Assembly (NCBI GenBank): GCA_949592205.1
Contig: CATIUR010000004.1
Span: forward strand, 99,483,837 to 99,547,836
DNA: 64,000 nt
From: Helichrysum umbraculigerum
Lineage: Eukaryota; Streptophyta; Magnoliopsida; Asterales; Asteraceae
Direction: 5' to 3'
Shown here: positions 12,379 through 24,560 of the stretch, one piece after another
Layout: each line of letters opens with the position of its first letter
How positions within the stretch are numbered: the stretch's first letter is position 1
Made by a program: the position numbers and the translations under genes
The notes under the pieces: model-generated
Told to the model about the DNA's origin: nothing
Databases searched by the model: none
Seen by the model: only the letters and a program-made list of their open reading frames with translations

Positions 12379-12951
12379 TTATACTTCGCTATGCTGTTCC
12401 CAAGGACTAGCATAATCGAAATAGCGAAATTCTTGGGTCATCTCAACGGGTTCAGAAACCACACGTTTCTCTTGATCATCATAGCGTACTTCCACATAAC
12501 CACTCAGAGGAAGGTCTTTTCGTAATGGATGACCCTCGAAACCATAATCTGTTGATATACGGCGTAGATCTGGATGATTGATGGAAGAAACACCAAACAT
12601 ATCCCAAACTTCTCGCTCCCACCGGCCGGCTGATGGAAATGGACCGACTACCGGGGATATTCGTGTTACTTCGTCTGCACTGGTTTGTACACGAATGCGT
12701 GAGTTATACCGAGTACTCAGTAAATTATAGACCACTTCAAATCTTCGTTTTCGAGAGGGATGATCAACTCTGCAAATATCGATCGAAACTTGAACCCTTG
12801 TATAGGTATGCAATTTAAGAAAGCACAACAATTGAAATGGGCAGTCCGTATTGGTATCAGAGCTATTCCCATGTTCCGATCTTTCCATTTTTTTTACCCA
12901 TTTCTTGGGTAAAGTCTCCCAACTATATCTAAAAATGAATTGGTTATCCAT
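12379..12951 (-). CDS. nad9: NADH dehydrogenase subunit 9 (nuclear copy, intact frame)
   Basis: Full-length 190-residue frame matching plant mitochondrial Nad9 from MDNQFIFRYSWETLPKKW to FRYFDYASPWEQ. Nad9 is the 30-kDa-type subunit of respiratory complex I, in the peripheral arm. Codons that are normally changed by C-to-U RNA editing appear in the unedited genomic form, for example Arg in SAGRWERE and Ser in FGVSSINH. The copy therefore came from mitochondrial DNA rather than edited mRNA. No targeting presequence is present, so it is probably not functional in the nucleus despite the open frame. It could be mistaken for a real nuclear gene in automated annotation. Confidence 0.88.
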   Translation of the reverse strand: MDNQFIFRYSWETLPKKWVKKMERSEHGNSSDTNTDCPFQLLCFLKLHTYTRVQVSIDICRVDHPSRKRRFEVVYNLLSTRYNSRIRVQTSADEVTRISPVVGPFPSAGRWEREVWDMFGVSSINHPDLRRISTDYGFEGHPLRKDLPLSGYVEVRYDDQEKRVVSEPVEMTQEFRYFDYASPWEQHSEV

Positions 12952-13248
12952 AAAGATAAAGAAAGCTTTCTTGTAGTTCCGCTTCTTGCTCTAAAAATTA
13001 GGAAAGACTTGTTGGAAATCGCCAATTGGCTTGGTCCGACCAAGAAAGGCATGGGGCTCTTTGGGCATTGCTTGGGTCGAGTGAAGTAAAGACTGGCTAC
13101 CTATAATATAAAGATCCCTCACTGCACACTTTAGATATAATGAAAACCTTTAGTTTAGGAGTCATTCAGGCTAGATCTAAAAAAAAGAACATAGCCTTCG
13201 TATGATCCCTTTCTAGTACCCTATCTTGAGCAGGAAAGTGTTCAGTCC

Positions 13249-13340
13249 TGGAAGAAATGGGATTCGAACCCATGCATGATGCAATCTTCTTGTATGTCGA
13301 TTTAGCAAACCAATGCCTTAAGCCCTTGTGCTATCCCCCC
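13249..13340 (-). tRNA. trnS(GCU): tRNA-Ser(GCU), mitochondrial type, in the NUMT
   Basis: On the minus strand the acceptor arms GGGGGGA and TTCTTCC pair. The anticodon loop TTGCTAA carries GCU, and the T-arm has GGGTTCGAATCCC. The ~92-nt length with a long variable arm is typical of serine tRNAs. It is the mitochondrial trnS carried in with the insertion; nuclear expression is unlikely to matter. Confidence 0.85.
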
Positions 13341-15097
13341 ATGATCAGAACAGATAGCCCTTTGGGCAACCAACCCATTTCGCTCTATCATGAAACGACT
13401 TATTAGTCGATTTATTGATCACTATATAATAGGATATACATCACATATCCTGGATCAAGTAAAGAACAGGTCCGAGTCAAATAGCAATGACTTGAAGCAC
13501 TTCTTTTTACACTATTTCGAAAACCCAAGGACTCAATCGTATGGATATGTTAAATACAGGATTTCCAATCCTAGCAGGAAAAGGAGGGAAACGGATACTC
13601 AATTTAAAGTTATAAATCGAGCGGTTATAAAGCAGTTTAATCGCATTTATCGTCTCTCACTTAGCTCTGATCTGGTGTCGTCGCTCACAGTCCAAGAAGA
13701 GTAGTCCTTTCATTGGCTAGCGGGATTACGCTTAATGGGGTAGACCAATCATCGCTTCCTTCCTCCACTAGTTCTGGAGTCAAGCCAGCAAAGAAGTAGA
13801 CTCATTCCTTTTTCACTGGCTAGCATCATAGGGATATTCGACGTTTAATGAGATAGTATAGTTCTAGACTAAAGCTAGCAAAAAACAAGACAGAGGTCGA
13901 TAGGGGCATTACTAGTAATTGCTAAGGTGCTTTATTAAGTATTAACCACGCTCATCTCCAGTTTCTTTCCAGCCTTTGTGATTTCATATACTATTCCCGT
14001 ATGCCATATCTATTATTCAATCTTGCTATACGTCCAAGCTCTCCCCTATCGGTAGTTGGAAGCAGAACTGAGACTGGATGTGACCGAAGGAAAAAGGAGA
14101 TAGGTGTGATAGGAGGGCACGGTTAAACAGGTAAGCAAAGGCTCTCTCTCCCTCGCTCTGTGGTCTTGTGTGAACTCCTTTCCGCCCGTTATTGATCTTC
14201 ACTCTAAGTGAGCAGGTCAAAGCAGTTGAGGTGATAGCAATAGTAAGCAGGGAAGCAGAAGAAAAAGGTCTTCAAAGAACTTTTGTGTAATAAAGCTTCT
14301 TGGTCTCATTTCATTGGTCTCTAAGGCAAAGTCTCGCTTAATCGTTCATCGATCTTTTTCTGTAAGGCCTCGGGCCCCACGAATTCCGATTTATGTTTTT
14401 GTTTGTATTAAAGTGTTGGTAGCTTCTAGCCTCGAGCTGGAAAGTCTCATCGGCGGGGGTACTATAGATAGATCATAACTCTCTAATTGAGACTCAATCT
14501 ATACAATCAATCAATATGTGCAATATACCGGTCTTTACGATATGCTCTTTCAAATAGATCACAGATCTTCCCGCTTAGCTGCACTGCTCTCTGAGCTCTT
14601 TTGTTCGCTATCGCTTCTTCTAGTGCTAGCTCTGATCTCTCTTCAGCAGTTGCAGTACGATTCTTTAATTCATCTTCTGCCCTTTATAGTCGTAATCGCT
14701 ATAAACTCTATATCATTAGCGATTGGCATTGGCATAATCTTTTTTCTCCTGTCGGAAGGGGGTCTGTCGAAAGCAAGAAAAGTCTTTTGCAACGGATATT
14801 TTCGGTGTTTTGTTCGCAGGGGAAAGATTGCTAACCTTTCTGGCTGGGCTTGAAACATTCTTAAATGCTAAAACCAAAGGCCTAGATCGCAAAAACTTAG
14901 ACTTAAGATAGGGGAAGACAATAGAGGTTTGTCCCACTTCATGCGAACAGCATCTTTCACTGTTTCGTTGGAAAAACCACGCAAATCTCATATTGACTTT
15001 CTTTCGCTTGGTACAAAGATTTTAATATCTTTGTATAAAGGCCCCAGAACGCTAAAAGCTGAGGGACCTGAGTTCGCTTTCTAAAAAAGAAAAATAA
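13341..15097. other. Mitochondrial-type spacer within the NUMT
   Basis: A 104-codon open frame at 13390-13704 (+) starts MKRLISRFIDHYIIGYT and is basic; it resembles no family I can name. A frame at 14518-14853 has hydrophobic stretches but no ATG at its start. Both are best treated as chance or unknown mitochondrial ORFs. 15000-15097, with the ...TATCTTTGTATAAAGG segment, is immediate 5' flank of cob. Confidence 0.45.
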
Positions 15098-15887
15098 ATG
15101 ACTATAAGGGACCAACGATTATCGATTCTTAAACAACCTATATTCTCCACACTTAATCAGCATTCGATAGATTATCCAACCTCGAGCAATCTTAGTTATT
15201 GGTGGGGGTTCGGTCCGTTAGCTGGTATTTGTTTAGTCATTCAGATAGTGACTGGCGTTTTTTTAGCTATGCATTACACACCTCATGTGGATCTAGCTTT
15301 CAACAGCGTAGAACACATTATGAGAGATGTTGAAGGGGGCTGGTTGCTCCTTTATACGCATGCTAATGGGGCAAGTATGTTTCTCATTGTGGTTCACCTT
15401 CATCTTTTTCGTGGTCTATATCATGCGAGTTATAGCAGTCCTAGGGAATTTGTTTGGTGTCTCGGAGTTGTAATCTTACTATTAATGATTGTGACAGCTT
15501 TTATAGGATACGTACCACCTTGGGGTCAGATGAGCTTTTGGGGGCTACAGTAATTACAAGCTTAGCTAGCGCCATACCCGTAGTAGGAGATACCATAGTG
15601 ACTTGGCTTTGGGGTGGTTTCTCCGTGGACAATGCCACCTTGAATCATTTTTTTAGTCTTCATCATTTACTCCCCTTTCTTTTAGTAGGCGCCAGTCTTC
15701 TTCATCTGGCCGCATTGCATCAATAAGGATCAAATAATCCATTGGGTGTACATGCAGAGATGGATAAAATTGCTTCTTACCCTTATTTTTATGTAAAGGA
15801 TCTAGTAGGTTGGGTAGCTTTTGCTATCTCTTCTACCATTTTTATTTTTTATGCTCCTAATGTTTTGGAGCATCCCGGCAATTACCG
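15098..15887 (+). pseudogene. cob: Apocytochrome b pseudogene (NUMT)
   Basis: It begins MTIRDQRLSILKQ and follows plant cytochrome b closely through the b-heme helices (HLHLFRGLYHASYSSPREF, then PPWGQMSFWG). Near 15540 a lost base converts the expected TGG GGA GCT to TGG GGG CTA and shifts frame to a stop at 15550-15552. The next segment continues in another frame (TSLASAIPVVGD, DNATLNHFFSLHHLLPF) and reaches a TAA at 15724-15726 where Tyr is expected. Homology continues (GVHAEMDKIA, FYVKDLVGWVAFAI) to FIFYAPNVLEHPGNY near 15887 and then stops; roughly the last third of the gene is missing. The unedited Pro in GYVPPWGQ points to a DNA origin. Confidence 0.9.
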
Positions 15888-16378
15888 GCTGCTGGAAATA
15901 GTAGGAAGCAAAGTGGCGTATTGTGACCACAGGGACGCCTTTAGCGGTACCAACAGCCCTGCTGCAGCTCCGGCTCAAGAATTGCCGGAGTCCCTGCCGC
16001 CGCCAGCGGCACCAGTTCCGGAACCATTGATGACGCCACAAGTAAGGAACCAGATCCTTTATCAAGGTACCTTGTCCACGATTTTGGGGTAGGGGATCCT
16101 GGTGATCTAAGACGCATGGTCAATATCATCGAGACTCAAGTTCTAATTGAACAAAGTATTGAGCAAGCCTTGCTCCAAGACGGCTGGCTTGCTGGTTCAA
16201 TTAGGGATCGGTACACGGATATCCGTGGCATTTTTCACGCCCCACGGGGTAAACTCTTAAGTACCCGGACTTGCACACTGTACGTGAACCGGATAAACAA
16301 ACTGGGCACACGGCAAAGTGTGCCCTATCAACCCATTTTGCGGCTTGTACTTGCCGATCTTATAGTTTGGAATCTGTA
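15888..16378 (+). other. Unrecognised GC-rich sequence fused to cob
   Basis: At the point where cob homology ends, the sequence turns GC-rich and proline/alanine-coding (ELPESLPPPAAPVPEPL), with a stop at 16090-16092. A second frame, 16116-16379, reads VNIIETQVLIEQSIEQALLQ and GIFHAPRGKLLSTRT. I recognise neither. It may be a chimeric mitochondrial ORF made by recombination in the organelle, or a join between two mitochondrial fragments made during nuclear insertion. Confidence 0.45.
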
Positions 16379-16400
16379 AAAGATTTGCATGAGTAGATCA

Positions 16401-17882
16401 CTTGTCGATACAACTATAATCTAGTCGCATTTAGAATATTACCCTTTGAATTAAACCAATTAGAGTCTTCCTTTCATATTGAGAATCGCAGCATCTTAGT
16501 TTGATTATGGCCCTTTCTGATTTCTATCTTAGTTATATTCCGAGTATCTTGTAAAGATAAAAACACACACGTCACAACGCCTTATTCCTGTCATTTGCTA
16601 GACGAAAAATATGGTAGAACTGTATATTTAACTAAAATACTACTTCTTTCATCCTACTGTAAAAGAATTCATTACGTGTATCAAGTTGCCAAGTTGGATT
16701 TTTGCAAATTTTTAGACGATTAAAAGCTGTACATGGTGATTAAATAAAGGATATTTATACTTCTTTGTACTAAAAAATTGTTAATATACGTGCTTCATGT
16801 GCACGAATGATACTATAAAAATGTGAAAATGTAATGACAATTTTAAGAGTTGTCGATAAAAAGTAATTTATGTGCATAGATACGATCCGGAATAGAACGA
16901 TGATAACAGGATATTATTTGCCCATGCTTTGTGTCGGGTAAAAATTAATATTTGAATTAGGTTTTGTTTATATAAAAAGTTCTTTTTATTGTATAATTTT
17001 CAGTTTATATGACTTTTTTTCGTTTAAAAAAAAAAAAAAAAAACTTGATGCTAACTACATGGTTATAACCGTATTGTTAGCTTTAAGAGTTCGAGGAGTT
17101 TTTGTGTATATAAAAAAAATTTTAAGTTAAAAGTTAGAAATATACAATATTATTTATATGTTGATTAGTCAAAACATATATATGATATGCTTTCAAAACA
17201 CATTTTTTAGATTTGTGAAGTTAAGACCTTACGGGCATTGATTAAGTTTTGTTGAATACATTTTATTGTTGTTTAGTCTTATTTTCATCATTTTTAACGA
17301 TTTATTAACATGAATTTAACATAAAGATATCCTAATGATAAATCAACTAATATGTCGTATATTTATTTCAGACACGATATTTGCATTTTAGTTTTCTTTG
17401 TAACGATTTCAACCTTTCTTACCTATTTCAGAGAAATGATTCAAAATCGCGTGAGATTTCAGTTACTCTTAAGAAATTATTTATTATCATGCTTACAAAA
17501 TTAGTTAGTTTAATATATTATAGCGTAAAACTTTAGTATCATCCCTTTCCCTATAAATGTTTATAAGAAACCTCAATTTAAGTTGCCATCATACCCTGAA
17601 TCCCCCTAAAATTAATCTCAAGCTTTGAATATTTTAGCCTCCCTAATCATCAACCATCGATTTAGTCTTCCTAAAATGTCCATGAAATAAGTGTTGTTAG
17701 TGTATGTTAAAGTACAAAATTACCCCTTATTAAATTTTTTAATTCCACCATTTTCTCACCCATTTACCAAATTATACATTTGACTCTTTAAATGCCATAC
17801 AATCTCATACCATGATCAAGTTAAAATAAATTTAAATATTTATTAAATCTTTAAATATTAATATTTAATCCCTTTTAATATA
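16401..17882. other. AT-rich intergenic
   Basis: No gene or transposon terminus was recognised. There is an A18-19 run at about 17024-17043. The rest is low-complexity AT-rich sequence. Confidence 0.4.
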
Positions 17883-17884
17883 TA

Positions 17885-18136
17885 CTCCCTCCGTCCCATT
17901 TCTATTGTCCATTATTTCCATTTTGGGGTGTACCAAATTAATTGTCCACTTCCATAAATAGAAAGTTTAAGGAAATAAAGTTCTTTTTTACCCTAGTGTA
18001 TATATATAAGACAAAAAAATAGGTAAAAAGTAGAGGGTAAAACTGTCATTTTATCAAAAAGTAAGAGAGAGATAGTTATATTTTCTTAAACTGCGTGTCT
18101 TTTTATCTGGTGACAATAAAATTGGGACGGAGGGAG
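17885..18136. mobile_element. Stowaway MITE
   Basis: Starts CTCCCTCCGTCCC and ends GGGACGGAGGGAG, with TA target duplications at 17883-17884 and 18137-18138. At 252 bp with no coding capacity, this is a textbook Tc1/mariner-derived MITE. Confidence 0.92.
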
Positions 18137-18765
18137 TAAATAAATTCTTATTCTTATCTCAAATAATAATTTGTAGACGCGTGAACAAATATATGGGCTT
18201 CTTTCTTTGCATCGGCTTCTGCAGCAGGATAACTTCAAATTCGGCTATTCAAGGACAATGAAATCCGGCCACTTCAAACGGACACAGAATAATCCAACCT
18301 ATTGGAACCGATAGATGGATTTTATATTCAGCTCAGTTGTGATCTTTCAGTCATATTAATCGTTTATCAGTTATCTTAGTCGTTTATGTTATATCCAATT
18401 GATTGTTTGTTCTGAATAAATGAAGTACATGAATTGGTGTATGGATTGTGATTAATTACTTCAACTGGTTTATGGATTGTGAGGTTTTCATTACTATTGA
18501 AATCGATGATAGGGTTTTAAACATTCAACCTCATAATCGATTAACATATGGATTGTAATAGTGTAAATTATAGTCTTCTTACAATTCCTATTATTATTCA
18601 AAGCGATTACCTCGCACAATTAAAGACCTTAACGATTATTATCTCCAAAATTATGGAAACTAAATATTCTATCATAAACCATCTTTATACAATTTTATAA
18701 ACGTAGCCCCTCGAATTCGCAGGTTATATTCTAGTTTTGTAATACAAATAAATTGTTTAATTAGT

Positions 18766-18829
<64 letters not shown>

Positions 18830-21800
18830 AGCAAAAGAAAAATATGTAAGTAATGGAGATACTAAGACTTTTGAACCTGAACTTGAACCTAGATGTTGGT
18901 GGCAACAAAGCTACCACTAGAATCAACCTTTCTTTATTTACATTAATCAAAATAGTTTGATTTAAATTAACTTTTAAACTTTTTTTTGCATAAAAGATAA
19001 AACACTTACTATTTATAAGTGTTTATTAATTGATATTAAGGGGTAATGTATTGGCAAGAATCTCGTTAGAATATTATACATAACATTACAACTGTGGGAC
19101 AATTGATGATGAATTAGTTTTGTATCTCTATATGTTGCACCGGAACATTCAAATAGCGATATCGAGATTGATCTAAGTAGGATGTTTTTTGAACGTAATG
19201 GTTGACATGTTTTAAGCAAAAGAGGGGAAATTTCCTATGTAGGATTCATATTTATGCGGGAAGCTCTTTTGCGTTATTTCTAAAGTATATATATGAACCA
19301 TAATTCTTTTCATACGAGATTTTTTTGCTTGTTTGATTTAATCAATTTTATTTTTAAATCTTAAACAATAATAATATAAGAATGAGTAAAAACATAATGA
19401 ATACATATATATTCGTGTAATCTTAGAGTGGAGCTAGAAAAATCTAAATGTAAGGAACAGCTCTTACCCTTGGTTTCTTCCATTCAAACTTTGAAAATTC
19501 ATTCCCACTGTTTCATAGTTTGCACATAGAACCTGATTTACTATCACATAATCAAATAATGAGACCCAAATCAAAATAACAGTGCAAGAGAAAACATATA
19601 TCACGTACCAATTTTACCTGGGTAAAGTTCTTTTGACACTAAGTAGGGTCAAATGGGTCAGCGTAAAACACAACTACTTGTAGTTGTTAGTTCTATTGTT
19701 GATGCTATCTTTCCACATTAGAATAGATCAAACCAAGTATATGAACATCAAATGAGAAAAACAGAAAAGCATTATAAAAACTTGTTATCAACCTTCATAT
19801 CTTCTTCCATCTCCATATATTCATATTCATGGTTCACCCATCGGTATAACAAACCTCAAGCTTAGACACTTAAATGTATCAACCCACTACTAACAGGGAT
19901 GAGAAAGGACCATGGACTAATTGGATATCTACTCCTTCATAAAAGTATATTTGTTGGCCTCAGTTTTCTATAGTCGATAAACAAAACTACTGCACTACAC
20001 ATAAGAAGCATAGAACCAAACCTATTTTTGAAAATTTAAATTTAAACCCAGAAATGAAAAAAAATGCAGGAGGAAGAATAAAACACATAAGAAATAGAGT
20101 GAGAATAAAACACAGAGAATGAGGAATATGTTGGACTGTATAATATATAAAGAGACAATATTTAAAGAGACTGATAGATAAGCTCCACCAATCAAATGTA
20201 TAATCAATCACTAACACATGTGTTACTAATATGTAAAACCCACCAAAAAATGAAAAAAAAAAAGTTCGTCGGAAGTATGCCTTGATGGACGGCAAATCGA
20301 AGAGGATAAAACGCTGAAAAATATGGTGCAATTTTCATGATTTTTCGACTTGTCGTTTGTGAGATATTTAATTTTTAAAAACGTGGATGAGAGAGAAAAA
20401 AGTGACACATGGCATATTGTGGTTGGTTCCCCCATTCTCACACAAAATAAATGGTCTCAATTGAACTCTTCTCTATCTTTATATATTGGAAAAACGTCTT
20501 TTGCTACAATGGTGAAAAGTTTTTTTGAAAAGGGTTCATCAATAGCAAAACGATTTTAGGAAACTTGCGTCCGATAGGCTTTAATTGTTACTCAAAATTA
20601 TTTTGGCCCCCCAACAAATATGTTCAAGTTCCGCCCCTGTTTGTTGTGATGACCTTATTCATCCATTGTTTTATTTTGATCTTTATACATCCTCCTGTTT
20701 ATTGTGATCTCTTTTTGCTGTAGAAATTATTTGGTATCTTTGTCATCAGCTAAGATTTGATAATTGAATGATCTAACTTTGGTGTTATGTATATAGCTAA
20801 CGTCAGGAATGCATACTTATAGACTATTTGTGGTCATGTGATAACGTGATTCACCACACTAGGCTATTATAGGCATACATGTTTCTTCTTTATTCTTTCA
20901 TTTTTATTTTTATTTCTTCTTTTCAGAACTTCAATGTAGCAAGGTTAACACATGACATAGAATGGTAGATGTTGGAAGGCGTCTGGATAAGTAATGGGTC
21001 AAATGAATCAAGATGGGTAAATTTGACCACCTTGAACACTGTTTGTCCAACTTTTTTTTCATCAATAATCGTATCATAGCAAGAGTGTTCTTGGTAGTAA
21101 GCTGAAGAGAATGCAACTGATAATCTTTTTAAATACAGGGCTTGCGCATTTCATACCTCCAATTTGTAAAGGTTGGTACACCTGTTCAGATCGTCAGGAG
21201 ACTAAGGTATATGTAGGTCTAATCAACTAACAAAATTAATTGGTAGTGTTATTATTGGATGCATTTGTATGTTCACTTATTATATATGGATTATAACATG
21301 TCTCGAGTATTGTGTCTTATATCCCATTTTCGTTTTAGCTGGGGAAAAAAATAATGTTACTCACTTGATCTGTTAGGGACAACTTATAACTGAAATCAAA
21401 TAACGGGTCGCATTTGGTACCGCTAGATTGATATTAATGTAACTGATATTCGAAAAACTTGAGGATACATGTTCATAATGCAGTAAGCTCTACACCACAC
21501 TTCAGTGTATTTTATGCTATACAGGTACAGTTATTTGCTCTTCTATAACTCTGTTGTTCTGGCTGCAAGAAGAACCTGAAACTGGAACATCTCGTAATAA
21601 TATTTTGAAATTCTTGGAGCATGTTCGGGAAGAAAAATAAATGGAGATATACTGGTATTCCTATTATTCGACTTCATAGTTGACAATTGGTTGATGAAGG
21701 ATATATGTTCCTTTCAGTTGATGAACATTTTATAAAGTATATATGTTTTGATTCAATGATATGTTTTTTTTAACGACGTTTTTGTGTTCAACATTTGATA

Positions 21801-21900
21801 AAAAAATTTTTGTTATAATTTGAACATGCATGGCCAAGTTATTATGCATTTTTGCAGACGTGTTCGATTTCAAAGTTCTCCGTGCTTGATATACAACGTT
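18137..21900. other. Intergenic, no gene recognised
   Basis: AT-rich. Contains an (AAT)n microsatellite at about 18768-18827, whose translation gives a spurious poly-Ile frame. GTTCCGCCCCTG at about 20627-20640 resembles one end of the hAT MITEs seen at 33281 and 59887. No intact gene is seen. Confidence 0.4.
18768..18827. repeat. (AAT)n microsatellite
   Basis: About 20 uninterrupted AAT/TAA units, directly visible. Confidence 0.95.
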
Positions 21901-21920
21901 ATTGTGAGAATAAACTAATC

Positions 21921-21948
21921 CCCGGGCACCGCCCGGGTATAACACTAG
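21921..21948 (+). mobile_element. Helitron 3' terminus
   Basis: Perfect 7-bp hairpin CCCGGGC-acc-GCCCGGG, then seven bases, then CTAG followed by T. This is the canonical Helitron 3' end. No 5' TC terminus was identified, so the element body is undefined; it would extend to the left. Confidence 0.6.
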
Positions 21949-22129
21949 TTACAAATTGCTTACTATTTGTAACCGTTAAACATTTGATATAAAAGGATAT
22001 ATGGTTAAAATTCGATAACTCATGTAATTAGTTTAAAAAAAATCCATGAAAATATAATAAGCATAAAAGAAGCAATATAATCATACATCTTAAAATTCAT
22101 AGTAAAATATTTTGTTATTAGGACCGTCA

Positions 22130-22250
22130 GTAAAACAAATATAATGCATCAGTAAGTAGCAGCAGTATCTCGCTTTTAAAATCCGATAGCGTTCTCGACC
22201 CATAATTTTGATAAGATTTTGTCCACTTTTGTCCACTCCGTGTGCTCTAA
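22130..22250 (+). mobile_element. Harbinger-like terminus, second copy
   Basis: Ends GTCCACTCCGTGTGCTC followed by TAA, and carries a GCGTTCTCGAC motif like that at about 800-812. It matches the terminus at 842-861. The other end was not found. Confidence 0.35.
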
Positions 22251-22726
22251 TACTTAAAGTTTTACATAACCAGAGACCGTCATAGAACATGACGTACATG
22301 ATTTGATAGGATATGAATTTGGTGAATTTATATATAATTAAACCCGTTACGTCATTAAGCAAATAATAAAAGCACTTTCTTAAAAATTGTTTTACCCCGT
22401 TATCCAAAAGAAATAGTAAAATATCTATAAATCTATAAAATATACTTAAAGCAAAATAGTTTGGGGCAATCCCAACCCTTAATCGCTTTTTTCGACCTTG
22501 ATCCAACGATTAAGATTAGTTTAATGATTGTTACACTTAACACCCTTATATATTTAAATTAATAATAACTAAAAAAATATTATTAAAAATCAATAAATAT
22601 TAATATATTTAGTTAATAAAACGATTTTTTTTAAAAGATCCGTACTCCATATTTAGCACCCCTTTTATTTTAATTAATAAAATAAATAATAATATATTTT
22701 AATTTAATACGTATCTATCTATATAC

Positions 22727-22979
22727 TCCTTCCGTCCCAAATTAAGTGTCATGTATCAGATTTGGAAGTCTTTCTTTTTCAACTTTGACCTTAAATATAT
22801 TTGTTTGTGTTATATATTATTTTATGAAAATTATACTAATGAAAATACATTTAAAACTCAATCCATTCATATATTTTGCATCAAGTATTATATAACACAA
22901 ATAAAAATATTTAAGGTCAAAGTTGAAAAATAAAGACTCAAAAAGTCAAAACAGGACACTTAATTTGGGACGGAGGGAG
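22727..22979. mobile_element. Stowaway MITE, long hairpin
   Basis: CTCCTTCCGTCCCAAATTAAG at the left pairs with CTTAATTTGGGACGGAGGGAG at the right, flanked by TA on both sides (22725-22726, 22980-22981). Much of the 253 bp forms one hairpin, e.g. CTTTGACCTTAAATAT pairing with ATATTTAAGGTCAAAG. Confidence 0.92.
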
Positions 22980-23049
22980 TATATTTTAGAATTAAATCAA
23001 AATTAAATCAAGTTAAAATATCCCTTCATTCTCCTGGCGAATTTTTTCC

Positions 23050-24560
23050 CGAATACAATTTCAATCGATGCCACCCCTAAAACCCTAGATCCCTACTCCC
23101 GCTTCTTCTTCATCATAATCATCATCAATGGGATCAACGGGGTCAAAAAACAAGAACAAAAGAAAGTTAGTAAAAGCCGTATGTGACTGTGCCGACAAAT
23201 ATCATGTTCCCTAATTAAGCGATATCTGACAATAAAGGTTTTGAATTATACATACAACCGTACGATTGTAAATGGGGTTATAATATATATCCGGAGGTAC
23301 TATCACCTCTCTTTTTATCAATAATTAGTTTAGGGTTTTGATTTGCATAATATGATTGATTTGTACAGGTATTTTGGGAGTGTTCAGGTTCCTACTAATC
23401 GCTTTGTCATCATATGAGGTCTTTGTATTTATGTAATTTAGCGTTCACTTTTGTACGTCTATGAATGTTTCAATCTTTTAATCATACTTTTCAAAATTTT
23501 AATGGTTTCTTCTGTGCATTATTGATTTAAAATCTGTTGTTGGGCATTTATGTATCAGTGTAGCTGGTGTTAAACCATGTCCAGCTCTCATCTTGACCTG
23601 ATTAACATAGTTGTCTGCCATCAATGAGGTCGAGAAAATGTCTCCAAAGGTATGAACTCTAAGCTTTTTCTTACTTAAAAATGGTCGTTTCAACCCTTCT
23701 ATGATGTGTAGGGTTTGGGCCACTAACATATTTAAACAAGTAGTGTTTTGGTGCTATTATAGTTGATAATCATTTATGAGCGTAACGCTTTTCAAATTTG
23801 ATTTGAATATTGCGGAAGATAGATTGATCTTTGTTTAAGTTGTTAATATTAGAACAATTGCAACAAGTTCACAGTGTTTACAAGCTAATGGGAATTCAAG
23901 GGCCAACTTTATACACCATCAAAGAGTTATCTTCAGGTAACACGCATGCCAACCATAGTTCCTTTAGATGCAAATTGCAAAATAAAATAAAAAAATAATA
24001 AAAAAAAGATTAACACATACTAAATCTACTTTGATTATACGGTTGTAAGCTGACCATGGTTTTTGTTAAACACAAGAAGTTGATGACATGTGCCTTTTTA
24101 CCTCATTTATTTATGTTACTATTGATAAGGGTTGAAATCGTTTATGGTTTGTAGCAGCTTTATTAGGGTTTGTTGTTTTTATGAAATTTATATTGCTTCT
24201 GAACTCAGGTTTTTCGCAACCCATATGAAGTCTGGAATTGAAATCATGGAGTTGATGTGTCAGGGTTTTGTTACATTTACATTTTGTTATCTATTTAAGG
24301 GTCAATCTAGGAGAAGCAGACTTCTAATTACTTGCATGGTTTATTATACTCATAGTTTGTGTTTTTTTTTTTTTTTTGATTTTACTGTCATAGACTTAGG
24401 TTGATGATTTCGTTCTCATAGATACGACATTCAATTTTCTCATAGATTGTGAATTTGAAACTCACAACTGAGCTTAGTCTATTTGCGACTAACAACAGTG
24501 GTTAATTTTGGTTGCAATGAAGATTGATGGAGGATGTTTTAGCTGTGCAACAAGCTGGTA
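23050..24560 (+). pseudogene. Possible gene fragments, unidentified
   Basis: At 23080-23180 a leader-like stretch (AAACCCTAG) precedes ATG 23128 and a short frame MGSTGSKNKNKRKLVKA ending at a plausible GTATGT donor. 23235-23296 reads GFELYIQPYDCKWGYNIYPE before a GTACTA. 23860-23938 reads QLQQVHSVYKLMGIQGPTLY before a GTAAC donor, which faintly recalls cytochrome P450 N-termini. No continuous gene can be built, so this may be captured or decayed exons. Confidence 0.25.

Larger units (their letters stand above)
11700..16400. mobile_element. Nuclear insertion of mitochondrial DNA (NUMT)
   Basis: Base composition changes from T-rich nuclear sequence to the balanced, GC-richer sequence typical of plant mitochondria. 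Inside lie a complete nad9 frame, a mitochondrial-type tRNA-Ser(GCU) and most of cob. Both flanks return to ordinary AT-rich nuclear sequence without organelle features. The edges are approximate: the left lies somewhere in 11680-11820, the right in 16380-16480. cob carries a frameshift and a stop, consistent with loss of selection after transfer. An assembly join is the main alternative. Confidence 0.85.

Noticed and set aside
14518..14853. Hydrophobic ORF in the NUMT
   Set aside because: No ATG at the start of the frame, overlapping frames of similar length, no family recognised.
18672..18950. Poly-isoleucine ORF
   Set aside because: Produced by translating the (AAT)n microsatellite.
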